Origin: Corynebacterium choanae
GTDB lineage: Bacteria > Actinomycetota > Actinomycetes > Mycobacteriales > Mycobacteriaceae
DNA length: 64,000 nt
Assembly: GCF_003813965.1 (NCBI RefSeq)
Contig: NZ_CP033896.1
Span: 1,612,001-1,676,000 of the forward strand
Reading direction: 5' to 3'
Part shown: positions 31,215 through 40,777 of the stretch, in pieces
How positions within the stretch are numbered: position 1 is the stretch's first letter
Layout: the number at the start of each line of letters is the position of its first letter
The notes under the pieces: generated by a model
The model's database searches: none
What the model saw: only the letters and a program-made list of their open reading frames with translations
Told to the model about the DNA's origin: nothing
Made by a program: the position numbers and the translations under genes

Positions 31215-32057
31215 TGCACTCTCTCCTCGTTGTTAAACCATCTGCCAGCTTCGACACAACACCACCGCCGCATCCGGCTTGCTACCCGCAGCAGCATGCT
31301 GCAAACACACCAGATGGAGGCGAGAACCTCAAAGACAAGTGAGCTCAGTTGTGCACTTGTCATTATTCGATTCACACCAGTAGGTTCCATCGACCCGCAT
31401 ATGGACGGCTTCGCACACGCTGCGCACCCAAAGCTAGGCAATCATCGTCCCGACATAGCTGTGATGTCGGCGGGATGAACAGTGGCCACATCGGTGCGAG
31501 TGGGTGTCCGAAACGTCGCAAATTCTCCTTGTGAATCATTTCCCTGCAGCAACTCCTCGTACCGCACCAACCCGCATGATGGCTGCATATAGCGTCCTTG
31601 CAAAAAGGACTTGCCTGCCTCATCACACGATGGTGCTCAACGAGCATCGCCGCAGCTATGGTGCCACAGGGCACCAGTTCAACAAGTGATCGTTACGGTT
31701 CAACTGTTTCTCAACTCTTGTCAATACCTCCAAGCTGCCGCCCTACGGGGCGCAGCCTTCAAATAGTGCACAACGTGAAGCACACGTCGACCGTATTCGA
31801 AAGGCTGAACCATTTCGTGTGGGCGCACAGCATTTGGCATTGACCCAAACCACCATCATAAAACACCGCATGCGATATCAACCTATTGGGCAGGCTAATC
31901 GCATCACCCCCGCCCGCTGATAGTCGCACAAACCACGCCTCCGAAGGGCATAGAGCTGCGGCGATAGATAGCACGTTTTAAAGCATTACCGACTAGTCGG
32001 TGCAGAACGCCTCACCATGCACAGCGGCGCAACGCTGCTAGGAAGTTTTCTTCCCAG
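31215..32057. other. 843-bp spacer between yajC and secD
   Basis: Much longer than expected for a yajC-secD junction. No coding frame with a ribosome site or family resemblance is seen on either strand. It contains the palindrome at 31988-32001 and the hairpin at 32037-32058. secD probably has its own promoter here. Confidence 0.55.
31988..32001. promoter_or_regulatory. Perfect 14-bp palindrome, operator-like
   Basis: ACCGACTAGTCGGT is a perfect palindrome, in form like the operators of TetR-family repressors. Its right half (CTAGTCGGTG) recurs at 32056-32065 over the yajC stop codon. No regulator gene is adjacent, so the binding protein is unknown. Confidence 0.4.
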
Positions 32058-32058
32058 C
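32037..32058 (-). terminator. Hairpin at the yajC stop codon
   Basis: GCTAGGAAG and CTTCCCAGC form a 9-bp stem with one mismatch around TTTT. It overlaps the first base of the yajC stop and has no T-run after it on the minus strand, so a stability role is as likely as termination. Confidence 0.45.
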
Positions 32059-32378
32059 TAGTCGGTGGACTGCTTGTCGAGGCCGGCCGCCCCAAGTTCG
32101 CGCGATCCCTGCACCCGAATAATCGCAGCAAGATCAAGGGTGCACACCACTGCTGGCGCAATCCGCAGCTCTACAGTGCGGGCGACTTCGTCAACTGATT
32201 CAACCACCCCGTGAATACCGGCAGTGGTCACCACCGGAAGCCCAGGTGTAAGCGCTGCCTGCAATGCCTGCAGCGAAGCTTTTACTTTGTCTGTGCGCCG
32301 CTTTTGCAAAAAGAGCGGAATGAGCACAATGGCAACAAGCAATAGCAGGAGCAGCGGTGAAGAAGTGGAATTCGACAT
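32058..32378 (-). CDS. yajC: Preprotein translocase subunit YajC
   Basis: Small single-pass membrane protein of the SecDF-YajC complex. 106 residues: membrane segment LLLLLLVAIVLIPLF (about 9-23), then QKRRTDKVKASLQAL, VTTAGIHGVVESVD (the conserved V-TTGGI-G-V type stretch) and an acidic/neutral tail. It is downstream of ruvB and upstream of secD on the same strand, the standard actinobacterial order. Confidence 0.93.
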   Translation of the reverse strand: MSNSTSSPLLLLLLVAIVLIPLFLQKRRTDKVKASLQALQAALTPGLPVVTTAGIHGVVESVDEVARTVELRIAPAVVCTLDLAAIIRVQGSRELGAAGLDKQSTD

Positions 32379-32602
32379 GGTGCCTTAGTCTGCCAGAGGC
32401 TGCCTCAAAGCTAAAGCGACAGGCCGAAAAGCAAACTCCAACCACACCAACAGGTGCGACCACGCTGCGGCAAGAACACCAAACCATCTTGCAGCAGCCA
32501 AAAGAATGCAGAAGTGGTCGCAGGCGACCCAAAGCAGCAAGGGCCACCATGCCAGTGCAGCACCAGGTCGCAGAGAATCCACTTGGTATCGTCTCGTCGC
32601 TG

Positions 32603-33670
32603 CTAGCCGCCAATCACACCTTCCGGTGGCGTCACCCCACAGTGGCGAAACGCCCGCGCAGTCGCTACCCTCCCCCGGGAGGTACGGGCAATCATCCCGG
32701 CCCGCACCAGATAAGGTTCACAGACTTCTTCCACTGTGGAGGGTTCTTCGCCAACCGCTAACGCCAGGGTTGCCACCCCGACCGGCCCTCCCCCGTGACC
32801 GACGACAAGTGCTTCCAGTACCGCCCGGTCAAGCCGGTCGAGCCCTAATTCGTCCACATCAAACAACACCAACGCCTGCTGTGCGGCAAGCAGATCGATA
32901 TGGCCATCGGCGTGAACTTCAGCGAAATCCCGCACCCGTCGAAGCAGCCGATTGGCGATACGTGGAGTCCCCCGAGACCGACTGGCGATCTCTTCGGCGG
33001 CACGCGCATCAATGGGAACATCCATAATGCGCGCGGCACGGGTGACCACCTGCGTAAGATCCTCGGTTGAGTAAAACTCCATTTGGGCGGTAAACCCAAA
33101 CCGGTCACGCAACGGACCGGTCAACATACCGGCACGAGTCGTTGCACCGACTAAGGTAAATGGAGCAATCTCCAGCGGAATGGAGGTAGCACCAGGGCCC
33201 TTCCCGACAATGACATCGATCCGGAAATCCTCCATCGCCATGTACAGCATCTCTTCTGCGGGACGCGCAATACGGTGAATCTCGTCGATAAACAAGACGT
33301 CACCTTCCATAAGATTCGACAGCATTGCTGCTAAATCGCCGGCACGCTCCAACGCCGGCCCAGAGGTCATCCGCAGTGAGGTTCCCATTTCTTGGGCAAT
33401 AATCATTGCCATCGTGGTTTTCCCCAAACCTGGAGGCCCCGCAAGCAGCACATGGTCGGGCGCACCGCCACGTTTACGAGCACCAGTGAGCACGAGATCC
33501 AGCTGGTTTCGCACCTTTGGTTGCCCGATGAACTCATCCAAAGACTTTGGCCGTAAATTCGTTTCCAACTCGAAGTCGGTTGGTTGCGCAAGCGGATCTA
33601 TTGCCGAATTCGGCTCCCGCCCGCCAGCCCCTGCAGGCAGGCGAAACTCGGTTTTCTCAATGTCACTCAT
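32603..33670 (-). CDS. ruvB: Holliday junction branch-migration helicase RuvB
   Basis: AAA+ motor that drives branch migration with RuvA. 355 residues: Walker [11 protein letters not shown] (about 77-86), Walker [10 protein letters not shown], sensor 1 LVGATTRAG, arginine finger GPLRDRFGF, and a winged-helix C-terminal domain with [16 protein letters not shown] and [15 protein letters not shown] 33670 follows GAGGAG at about 6 bases. It lies downstream of ruvA across a 271-bp gap. Confidence 0.97.
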   Translation of the reverse strand: MSDIEKTEFRLPAGAGGREPNSAIDPLAQPTDFELETNLRPKSLDEFIGQPKVRNQLDLVLTGARKRGGAPDHVLLAGPPGLGKTTMAMIIAQEMGTSLRMTSGPALERAGDLAAMLSNLMEGDVLFIDEIHRIARPAEEMLYMAMEDFRIDVIVGKGPGATSIPLEIAPFTLVGATTRAGMLTGPLRDRFGFTAQMEFYSTEDLTQVVTRAARIMDVPIDARAAEEIASRSRGTPRIANRLLRRVRDFAEVHADGHIDLLAAQQALVLFDVDELGLDRLDRAVLEALVVGHGGGPVGVATLALAVGEEPSTVEEVCEPYLVRAGMIARTSRGRVATARAFRHCGVTPPEGVIGG

Positions 33671-33803
33671 TGATGCTCCTCACAACCAATCTGTACATCT
33701 GTGCCCTCGTATTGGAACAACGAGCGAAACCAACTACCAACCACATCACACTATCCGCAGTCCAGCTAGACCCTGGTTGGCACAAATCTAGCAAGATGGT
33801 CAA

Positions 33804-33819
33804 CCGTTGCAGACAACGG
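33804..33819. other. Small hairpin between ruvA and ruvB
   Basis: CCGTTG pairs with CAACGG around CAGA. It sits in the middle of the 271-bp ruvA-ruvB spacer; no T-run. Confidence 0.35.
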
Positions 33820-33941
33820 CACCATCGAACTGCTTTCCGTAAAAACCTGCAAGTTCATCCTGTGTGTTGGGCAGGCAGCAATATAACCGCGAACTCGCAA
33901 AATCTGAGCTTTTACAGTAACGCTTAAGCTCCAGCACCCAA

Positions 33942-34550
33942 TTACTTGCCTAGCGACTTTAACGCCGCTTTCAACAACACCGGAGTTGTTGCGTCAGGTT
34001 GTGCTGCCGCCAGATCCGCAACAACACCTTCTACTTGGGCTGGCTGGAAGCCGAGGCTGTGCAATGCGGTAAGAACTTCGTCGACCACATCGGATTGGAC
34101 TTGGGTGGCAGCGTCGACAGTTCCATCATTTACCGGAACACCGAAAGTAAAGGAATCAACCTTGTCTGCCAGTTCGAGGCAAAGCCGTTGCGCGATCCGT
34201 TCCCCCACACCGGGGATCTTCTTCAAAGCCTTCGGTTCGTTGCGCATAATAGCTTGCGCAATCGCTTCAGGGGTGTACACCGACAGCGCCGCAAGCGAAT
34301 ATTTCGCCCCCATGCCTTTAACCGACTGCAGAGTGAGGAACATCTCAATTTCAGCTGGTTCGCTAAACCCGTAGAGGGTCCAACCATCCTCCCGGACGAC
34401 GAGCGAGGTGTACACAAACCCTTCTTGTCCCAGCTGCAACCCGGCGAGAGTAGCTGGTGTCGCAAACACCTGGTAGCCAACACCGCCACATTCTAAAATC
34501 ACTTTGTCTTGGGTTTTCTGCAACACTTGTCCACGCAGTGACGCAATCAT
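33942..34550 (-). CDS. ruvA: Holliday junction DNA-binding protein RuvA
   Basis: Tetrameric junction-binding partner of RuvB. 202 residues: N-terminal OB-fold (MIASLRGQVLQKTQDKVILE), tandem helix-hairpin-helix motifs (LQSVKGMGAKYSLAAL and LKKIPGVGERIAQRLCLEL) and a C-terminal RuvB-binding domain (VDEVLTALHSLGFQPAQVE). ATG 34550 is preceded by AGGTGAG. ruvC lies 207 bp upstream, ruvB 271 bp downstream. Confidence 0.96.
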   Translation of the reverse strand: MIASLRGQVLQKTQDKVILECGGVGYQVFATPATLAGLQLGQEGFVYTSLVVREDGWTLYGFSEPAEIEMFLTLQSVKGMGAKYSLAALSVYTPEAIAQAIMRNEPKALKKIPGVGERIAQRLCLELADKVDSFTFGVPVNDGTVDAATQVQSDVVDEVLTALHSLGFQPAQVEGVVADLAAAQPDATTPVLLKAALKSLGK

Positions 34551-34757
34551 CGACAGTGCTCACCTGCCTTTCTATAACAGTTCATTGATTCTTCTTGTCC
34601 CCTGATAGTTCACGAATGCTCCAAAGAGGAAAGCCCCGGCCGTAACAGAGCAAAGCGCAGTGCCACCCTGCCCGGCGTGGATGCGCCGCAGGTTGTGCGC
34701 ACCGGGTCGATACTCTTGGCTGTCACGAACGTGGTCACTGTTGATCATCTTGCCGGA

Positions 34758-35450
34758 TTAGCTCCAACGTCCCGCTGACCGTTTCACCGGATCGCTACGA
34801 AACGCCACCTGTCGGCCGGTTTGTGCAGGTAATCGCGAAGCGGTTTGCTGTTGTTGGCGGGAGGCTGCTTTGAGTTGTGCAAGCCGGCCTTGGCTTTGTC
34901 GGTTGCGTGCCGCAGCATCACCATATCCCGCTTGAAGCGCAGCAGTTTCCGATTTCACCAATAGTGGGGCACGCCAACAATGACACAGTGCTAATGCAAG
35001 TGCGTCGGCTGCATCTGCTGGTTTCGGTGCCTCCGACAGCCCAAGAATCCGGGTAATCATGGCGGTCATCTGTTTCTTATCCGCTCGACCGTTACCGGAA
35101 ATGGCTTTTTTCACCTCACTAGGGGTGTAGGTGTGCACTGGAATGTTGCGCTGCGCAGCAGCCAGCATCAACACCCCCACTGCATGTGCCGTCCCCATCA
35201 CCGTGGATACGTTGCTTCGTTCAAAAACCCGTTCAATAGCGCACACATCCGGCTGATATTCATCCATCCACTGGGCTACCGCTGTGTGCAAACGATTGAG
35301 CCGTTCAGGTAGATCTGCCGTCGCCGGTGTACGCACTACCCCGGCAACGATTGGCACAACCTGCCGCCCCCGCCCAGCTTGGACGACCGAGACACCACAT
35401 CGCGTCAGACCTGGGTCAATCCCCATGACCTTCAGTCCAGCAATATTCAC
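34758..35450 (-). CDS. ruvC: Crossover junction endodeoxyribonuclease RuvC
   Basis: Resolves Holliday junctions. The catalytic residues are Asp12 (VMGIDPGLTRCG), Glu73 (AIERVF) and the pair Asp146/Asp149 (KPADAADALALALCH). GTG 35450 has GGAAGGG about 8 bases upstream and is preferred over an earlier start in the open frame. At 230 residues it is longer than typical RuvC because of a Gln/Arg/Ala-rich C-terminal tail of about 70 residues (AAARNRQSQGRLAQLKAA and so on) that looks disordered and basic. Confidence 0.95.
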   Translation of the reverse strand: MNIAGLKVMGIDPGLTRCGVSVVQAGRGRQVVPIVAGVVRTPATADLPERLNRLHTAVAQWMDEYQPDVCAIERVFERSNVSTVMGTAHAVGVLMLAAAQRNIPVHTYTPSEVKKAISGNGRADKKQMTAMITRILGLSEAPKPADAADALALALCHCWRAPLLVKSETAALQAGYGDAAARNRQSQGRLAQLKAASRQQQQTASRLPAQTGRQVAFRSDPVKRSAGRWS

Positions 35451-35955
35451 TGGCGCATCCCTTCCCGACTGGTTGTTCCAACATGGGCACAGCAATCTTG
35501 TGCTCGTGCTATGTCCAGGATCGTCCATAGCAAAATAGTTAATCGAACAAAATTGCTACTGACATGCTACCGCACTGCCACACGTTCTGGGTTTCAGTGC
35601 GAATTGCCGCTGTTCAGAGGGAAAATATGCGATTCGGTCAGGATGGTCACAGGCCCTGAGTGCACTCGGCGGTACTCAATCGAACACGTCCCGACCGACG
35701 GCGGCACACCATTGAATCTTGCCCGCGCAGCGCGTTGCCACCACCTTGCACTCTTGTCCCTTAAAGACACAACAACGCTACCCAGAAGCGCGGGTCGATT
35801 CCGGGGGCTCGTGCAAATGCAATACATGCCGAGCTGCCAGAGCATCATCGACCCCAAGACCGCTTCTTGAAGTAGCGTGTGTCTGCAATGAGGTTTCACC
35901 AGGCACCCACCGCCGTGCCCCTTTCGGTTCGGCAGGCGGCGATCATGCCAGGGAA
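35451..35955. other. Spacer between yebC and ruvC
   Basis: 505 bp that includes the ruvC promoter region. Two TCGAACA half-sites (35543-35549 and 35679-35685) recall half of a LexA box but neither has the matching second half. No gene is supported. Confidence 0.5.
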
Positions 35956-36717
35956 CTAGTCGTTTTCTAACTCTTTGAGCACCTCGTCAGAAAGATCCAT
36001 GTTGGTGTAAACGTTTTGTACATCGTCGGATTCTTCGAGGGCATCAATAAGTTTAAAGATGCGGCGTGCTTCCGGTGCACCAAGGGGAACCTCGACAGAG
36101 GCACGGAAGTCAGTGTCGGAGTCTTCAACAGCGATACCCGCAGCTTCCAAAGCCTGGGCAACTGCCCGCTGATCAGAAGGAGCAGAAACCACTTCGAAAC
36201 CAGCAGGAATCGTTGCGACTTCTTCCACATCAATTTCGGCTTCGAGCACAGCCATCAAAATGTCATCTTCGGTGACCCCGTCGGCGGTGATGGTCGCCAC
36301 GCCCTTCCGGGAGAACAGATAGCTCACCGCACCAGAATCGGCCATATTTCCGCCGTTTTTCGTCATGCGGGTACGAACCTCTGACGCGGCCCGGTTCCGG
36401 TTATCGGTGAGGCATTCGATAAGGACAGCAACACCATTTGGGCCGTAGCCTTCATACATGATGGTTGTCCAGTCAGCGCCACCGGCTTCTTCACCGGATC
36501 CGCGCTTGCGGGCACGCTCAATATTGTCATTTGGAACCGAGGCCTTCTTGGCCTTTTTGATCATATCGTCCAGGGTCGGGTTCGCCGCTGGATCGCCACC
36601 GCCGGTGCGGGCTGCAACTTCAATATTTTTAATCAGCTTGGCGAACTCTTTGCCTCGTTTGGCATCGTTCGCTGCCTTCTTATGCTTCGTGGTTGCCCAT
36701 TTAGAGTGGCCTGACAT
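35956..36717 (-). CDS. YebC/PmpR-family protein (translation factor or DNA-binding regulator)
   Basis: 253 residues with the full three-domain family sequence: [77 protein letters not shown] and the C-terminal FEVVSAPSD region. Members were described as transcription factors near ruvC and more recently as helping ribosomes through difficult stretches; which applies here is unknown. GAGGAG precedes ATG 36717. It sits upstream of ruvC, the usual place. Confidence 0.93.
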   Translation of the reverse strand: MSGHSKWATTKHKKAANDAKRGKEFAKLIKNIEVAARTGGGDPAANPTLDDMIKKAKKASVPNDNIERARKRGSGEEAGGADWTTIMYEGYGPNGVAVLIECLTDNRNRAASEVRTRMTKNGGNMADSGAVSYLFSRKGVATITADGVTEDDILMAVLEAEIDVEEVATIPAGFEVVSAPSDQRAVAQALEAAGIAVEDSDTDFRASVEVPLGAPEARRIFKLIDALEESDDVQNVYTNMDLSDEVLKELEND

Positions 36718-36736
36718 GGAAGCTCCTCACAGTTCG

Positions 36737-36752
36737 GTGATCAGTTGATCAC
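36737..36752. promoter_or_regulatory. Inverted repeat upstream of yebC
   Basis: GTGATCA-GT-TGATCAC is a 16-bp perfect inverted repeat, 20 bp before the yebC start. A further TGATCA lies at 36764-36769. It could be an operator or overlap the ribosome-binding region. Confidence 0.4.
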
Positions 36753-36904
36753 TGTCATCGTTTTGATCATTCTTCGATTTGTTTCCGCCACCGGATCCAG
36801 TCAGGACACCGGTGCGCTACATCGTTGCAAATCCTAGCAGCCCACCCCCGGTTGCCTACTACTGTGGCACCTGCAACGCGATGCTTTGCCGCCTGTGGCG
36901 TCAC

Positions 36905-37510
36905 CTACCCGGCACTGTTGTGCACACAGTGCGACAAAAAGAGTTCGTGCATGCGAATATCGGCGGTGAGCTCTGGGTGGAACGCGGCAGCCATCGCATT
37001 GCCTTCGCGCACTGCAACGACCCGCTCGGTGCCGTCTTCTGCAGTAACCGTGGCTAGCACGGTTACCTGCTCACCGACCCTGGTCACTTGTGGGGCTCGA
37101 ATAAACACAGTGTGCAGTGGGGTGTCAATGCCGGTTACTGGAAGTTCTGCCTCAAACGAGTCCACTTGCCGACCGAAGGCATTTCGTCGCACATCAATAT
37201 CGATCACCGCAAAATTCACTGCATCGTCGCGAGTGTTTTCTACAGTTTTAGCCAGCAAAATCATCCCGGCACAGGTGCCAAATACGGGTAAACCGGCGTG
37301 CAGCATATCGCGAAGTGGCTCATAAAGATCCCCGATCCGGAGCAGCCGGGACATGGTGGTGGATTCACCGCCGGGCATAACAAGCCCGTCGAGGCCAGCT
37401 AAGTGACTTGCGCGCCGCACCAGCGGCGCGTCTACTCCGCATGCCTCTAAGGCTCGTTGATGCTCAATGACGCCGCCTTGCAGCGCTAACACTCCGATGG
37501 TGCTCGACAT
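36905..37510 (-). CDS. pdxT: Pyridoxal 5'-phosphate synthase glutaminase subunit PdxT
   Basis: Class I glutaminase that feeds ammonia to PdxS. 201 residues: IGVLALQGGVIEHQ, the GGES motif (47-50), nucleophile Cys80 in FGTCAGM, and His178/Glu180 in AAAFHPEL, completing the triad. GGGAG lies 5 bases before ATG 37510. pdxS is two genes upstream with tesB between them, the usual corynebacterial arrangement. Confidence 0.95.
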   Translation of the reverse strand: MSSTIGVLALQGGVIEHQRALEACGVDAPLVRRASHLAGLDGLVMPGGESTTMSRLLRIGDLYEPLRDMLHAGLPVFGTCAGMILLAKTVENTRDDAVNFAVIDIDVRRNAFGRQVDSFEAELPVTGIDTPLHTVFIRAPQVTRVGEQVTVLATVTAEDGTERVVAVREGNAMAAAFHPELTADIRMHELFLSHCVHNSAG

Positions 37511-37898
37511 GGTTCTCCCAGAAGGTTGGATGGAATCACACCCGGTATCAATGGAGATGGTTCCTTCGAATTGAAGGGATAGCTCCATTTCTTGCGTCAT
37601 GTTGCACGAATCACACTCAGCCAACGTGCGCTGCTGATCGGATGTGAGAACGTGTCCACATTAGCGGGCAGGTGCAGGAATTGTCGAAGTGCGCAGCAGA
37701 TTGCCAGACACACCTCCTGCGTATTCTTTGCCATGTGGTGCAGTGGATGCTGGCAGATATTGGATGTATCAGTTGGCTGGTGCTGTCGTTTTTTTGGTTG
37801 TCTGTTGTAGTAAGCAATGCATGCCCGACCAGCGGTGAACAGCCGACGATAGGCAGCACACACCCCGGAGCTGTGTTGCTAGCTTGAGGATGATGATG
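37511..37898. other. Spacer between tesB and pdxT
   Basis: 388 bp. An imperfect AGCACACA/TGTGTTGCT hairpin lies close to the tesB end. No gene is supported. Confidence 0.45.
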
Positions 37899-38780
37899 TT
37901 AGGGGTTTTCGGTTGCGGGGGCGAGACCATCAAGCGGAATTGCTGCCGTTCCAGGTTTCAGGGTGCGCGCTAATCCTTCTTGGGTGACCACGGCCACGAG
38001 TTGTCCTTCAGCATTGAAAATTCTGCCGTGGGTCAGTGCGCGACCGGCATGCGCCACCGGGGAGATCTGATCATAGAGCAGCCACTCGTCAGCCCGGAAG
38101 GGGCGGATAAACCACATCGCATGGTCAAGGGAGGCTTCCTGGACAGCAACACCTTTGTGGGGTACGAGCGCTGACTGCAGCAGCGTCATATCCGACATGT
38201 AGGCCAGGGTGCACAAGTGCACGGTGTCATCATCGGGCAGCGGAGTTTTTGACCGCAACCACACACATTGTTGGCTCGCCGTGTATGGGTTGCGGTGATA
38301 GGCATCCGGTGGCACTACCCGAATATCAAAGTCAGACCATTCTTTCAGCAGTGCTTTCAGCGTGTCGCGCAGATGCGAGGTGGTATCCCCGAGCATGTCT
38401 GGACCTGGCAGCTGCCGCATAGTGTCGGCGTGGCTGATTCCATGGTCGCCTTGCCGATGGAAGGAGGCTTGCATAACAAAAATAACGGTGCCATCTTGGA
38501 TGACTTTGACTTGCCTCGACACGAAACTTCGCCCGTCGCGAATCCGGTCGACGAGTAGCAATGTGGGTTTGGTTGCATCGCCGGGCGCGACGAAATATCC
38601 GTGCAGCGAATTGGCGCGGTATCCTGCATCGACTGTTCGGATCGCGGCGACCAGTGCTTGGGCGGCAACTTGCCCGCCGAAGGTGCGCCGAAGTGCGGAT
38701 GCTACCGCCGGTCCGCGATACACATCGGCGTCGATGCGTTCGACTTCAAGCACTTGAAAAATCCGTGCAGGATGCGTCAT
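37899..38780 (-). CDS. tesB: Acyl-CoA thioesterase II (TesB family)
   Basis: Double hot-dog thioesterase that hydrolyses acyl-CoA. The 293-residue product has the N-terminal half (ALRRTFGGQVAAQALVAA, SLHGYFVAPGD, DGRSFVSRQVKV) and the C-terminal half (HAMWFIRPFRADEWLLYD, AGRALTHGRIFNAEG, VAVVTQEGLAR). ATG 38780 has GGTGGC a few bases upstream. The in-frame upstream Met at 38879 would add 33 residues without a family match. Between pdxS and pdxT on the same strand. Confidence 0.92.
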   Translation of the reverse strand: MTHPARIFQVLEVERIDADVYRGPAVASALRRTFGGQVAAQALVAAIRTVDAGYRANSLHGYFVAPGDATKPTLLLVDRIRDGRSFVSRQVKVIQDGTVIFVMQASFHRQGDHGISHADTMRQLPGPDMLGDTTSHLRDTLKALLKEWSDFDIRVVPPDAYHRNPYTASQQCVWLRSKTPLPDDDTVHLCTLAYMSDMTLLQSALVPHKGVAVQEASLDHAMWFIRPFRADEWLLYDQISPVAHAGRALTHGRIFNAEGQLVAVVTQEGLARTLKPGTAAIPLDGLAPATENP

Positions 38781-39140
38781 TGTGAGCCACCGTTCCTTGA
38801 GCCATCGCGGAGTCTTGCCATGTTCCACACCGCTGGAGCGTTGCACGTTTGCTGGGTGTTGCATCAACCAGCTCAACAATACGGTGCAGCAATAACGATG
38901 TGATTCGCTGTCGCCCTAGTATAAAAATCTTTTGCCAAAGAAGATGTCTGGTTTGTAAAAAAACTCAGGACTTCTTCCCCGATCCTTCCCCACAGAAAGG
39001 GGGTGTGCAGTGATGTGAAGGTGCATGCAGCTACCCCTTGACGGGGCGACGAGAACACTGCGTGTGACGGTGTCCCCTGGTGTTCGGTGGGGTATTGCGG
39101 AAGCGTTGTGGCCGAGTGGATCGGTGGGAAAACAACAGCA

Positions 39141-39274
39141 ACACCACCTATCGCCCTCCCTGTCACGCCAAGTCACCCCGCGTGCAGCGGGGCGAGGGTG
39201 GCAAACGCTATCCCCGGTATGTGTTGATTCTTCGCGATCACACCGGGAAGACGTGGAGGGTCGATAGGTGGTGT
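39141..39274. repeat. 134-bp inverted-repeat element with internal hairpins
   Basis: Its ends pair as ACACCACCTATCG (39141-39153) with CGATAGGTGGTGT (39262-39274), perfect over 13 bp, and continue after a 1-base bulge with CCCTCC/GGAGGG. Inside are CCCCGC-GTGCA-GCGGGG (39176-39192) and an imperfect stem from CCCGGTATGTG to CACACCGGG. As RNA it would fold into a closed multi-branched structure. As DNA it resembles a small element with terminal inverted repeats. It lies in the 3' region of pdxS. Confidence 0.6.
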
Positions 39275-39280
39275 GTTTGT

Positions 39281-39297
39281 GGCACCGTTTCGGTGCC
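39281..39297 (-). terminator. Hairpin downstream of pdxS
   Basis: GGCACCG-TTT-CGGTGCC, 11 bp after the pdxS stop. No T-run follows it on the minus strand. Confidence 0.5.
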
Positions 39298-39307
39298 GCA
39301 GATGGGG

Positions 39308-40204
39308 TTACCAGCCGCGTTCCGCCAAACGGTGCGGCTGCGGAATTTCGTCCACGTTAATACCAACCATGGCTTCCCCGAGTCCGCGGGAAACATCGGC
39401 GATGATCTTTGGATCGTCAAAGTGTTGGGTTGCTTGCACGATGGCTTTTGCCCGCTGTTCTGGATTGCCGGATTTGAAAATACCGGAGCCAACAAATACG
39501 CCTTCGGCACCCATTTGCATCATCATTGCGGCATCGGCCGGGGTGGCGATACCGCCAGCGGTAAACAGCACAACTGGAAGTTTCCCAGTTTCGGCGACTT
39601 CCCGCACCAGTTCGTATGGCGCCTGCATCTCTTTCGCCGCAACATAGAGTTCGTCTTTCGCCATGCTGGTAAGCCGGTTGATCTCGGCGCGGATGGTGCG
39701 CATGTGGGTTACCGCATTGGAAACATCGCCGGTGCCAGCCTCCCCCTTGGAGCGGATCATTGCAGCACCTTCATTGATGCGACGCAACGCTTCACCCAGG
39801 TTCGTAGCACCACAAACAAAGGGCACAGTGAAGTCAAATTTGTCGATGTGGTTGGCGTAGTCGGCGGGGGTGAGCACCTCGGATTCGTCAATGAAGTCCA
39901 CGCCGAGCGATTCTAGGACTTGTGCTTCGACGAAGTGGCCGATGCGGGCTTTCGCCATCACCGGGATTGACACGGCGTTGATGATGCCTTCGATCATGTC
40001 CGGATCGCTCATCCGGGACACGCCCCCCTGGGCGCGGATATCGGCCGGCACCCGCTCGAGTGCCATAACAGCGGTAGCTCCGGCATCTTCAGCGATCTTG
40101 GCTTGTTCCGGGGTGACAACGTCCATAATGACGCCGCCTTTGAGCATTTCTGCTAGACCCCGCTTAACGCGGGCGGTACCGTGGGCAGCAGTTGGGGCAT
40201 TCAC
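39308..40204 (-). CDS. pdxS: Pyridoxal 5'-phosphate synthase lyase subunit PdxS
   Basis: Forms pyridoxal phosphate from ribose 5-phosphate, glyceraldehyde 3-phosphate and ammonia supplied by PdxT. 298 residues: [38 protein letters not shown], the active-site Lys in [33 protein letters not shown] and [22 protein letters not shown] 40204 follows AGGAG by 11 bases and fits the family start; an in-frame Met 26 codons earlier does not. Confidence 0.96.
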   Translation of the reverse strand: MNAPTAAHGTARVKRGLAEMLKGGVIMDVVTPEQAKIAEDAGATAVMALERVPADIRAQGGVSRMSDPDMIEGIINAVSIPVMAKARIGHFVEAQVLESLGVDFIDESEVLTPADYANHIDKFDFTVPFVCGATNLGEALRRINEGAAMIRSKGEAGTGDVSNAVTHMRTIRAEINRLTSMAKDELYVAAKEMQAPYELVREVAETGKLPVVLFTAGGIATPADAAMMMQMGAEGVFVGSGIFKSGNPEQRAKAIVQATQHFDDPKIIADVSRGLGEAMVGINVDEIPQPHRLAERGW

Positions 40205-40777
40205 GTGACTGAAATTCTCCTGGTCGTCGGAAAGTCTGTACTGATTTGCGGTGTCACCTGGGTCGGTCGGTGGCTGTATCAAGCCATAACCGGCGCCGCC
40301 TCAGATCACCAACCCAGGTTGTCCGCCTGGTTGTGCTGCAAACGACTGCGATGAGGTTGGCAAACACCACAGCAGTGTGTTTTCCGATAGTGGTGGGTTG
40401 TGGAAAAGAAGGTATCAATACGGAAGGTTGATAGCCGATGTTTCGTACCGACCAATCCACCCATGGCGCCGGTCGCTGCTGTTGCAACGACCGGGGATGG
40501 CTGCACTGGTTGGCAAGTATTGTCCTTGGGCACAAAGTCTAGCCTGTCGCATGGTGCGTTGTCGTTACTGCCCCACCTGTTTCCATGTTGTATCGTGACC
40601 AGAACTGGGAGGCGACCGTCAGGCACCCAGCCGAAGTGTGGGGCTTGTAGCCTGCTACGACAACACCACCCCTGCAGGGCGGCGGGCACCGCAGAGGCTC
40701 CAATTGTGGTTGGCTTCGCCGCACAAGGATCAGCCCCACCACAGTACTGGCTATCGGGTTGCATTTTCGGTGATCGG
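40205..40777. other. Spacer between the LemA-like gene and pdxS
   Basis: 573 bp, containing the pdxS promoter region and a 10-bp palindrome CCCTGCAGGG near 40669. No gene is supported. Confidence 0.5.

Larger units (their letters stand above)
38781..39307. other. Structured spacer between pdxS and tesB
   Basis: 527 bp. It carries the inverted-repeat element at 39141-39274 and the hairpin at 39281-39297. The rest shows no gene. Confidence 0.55.

Noticed and set aside
35543..35694. TCGAACA half-sites upstream of ruvC as a LexA (SOS) box
   Set aside because: Neither site has the matching TGTTCGA half at the right distance.
39080..39916. 278-codon plus-strand frame starting in the inverted-repeat element and crossing into pdxS
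   Set aside because: Most of it is antisense to pdxS; only the short stretch inside the element looks coding-like, so no gene is called.
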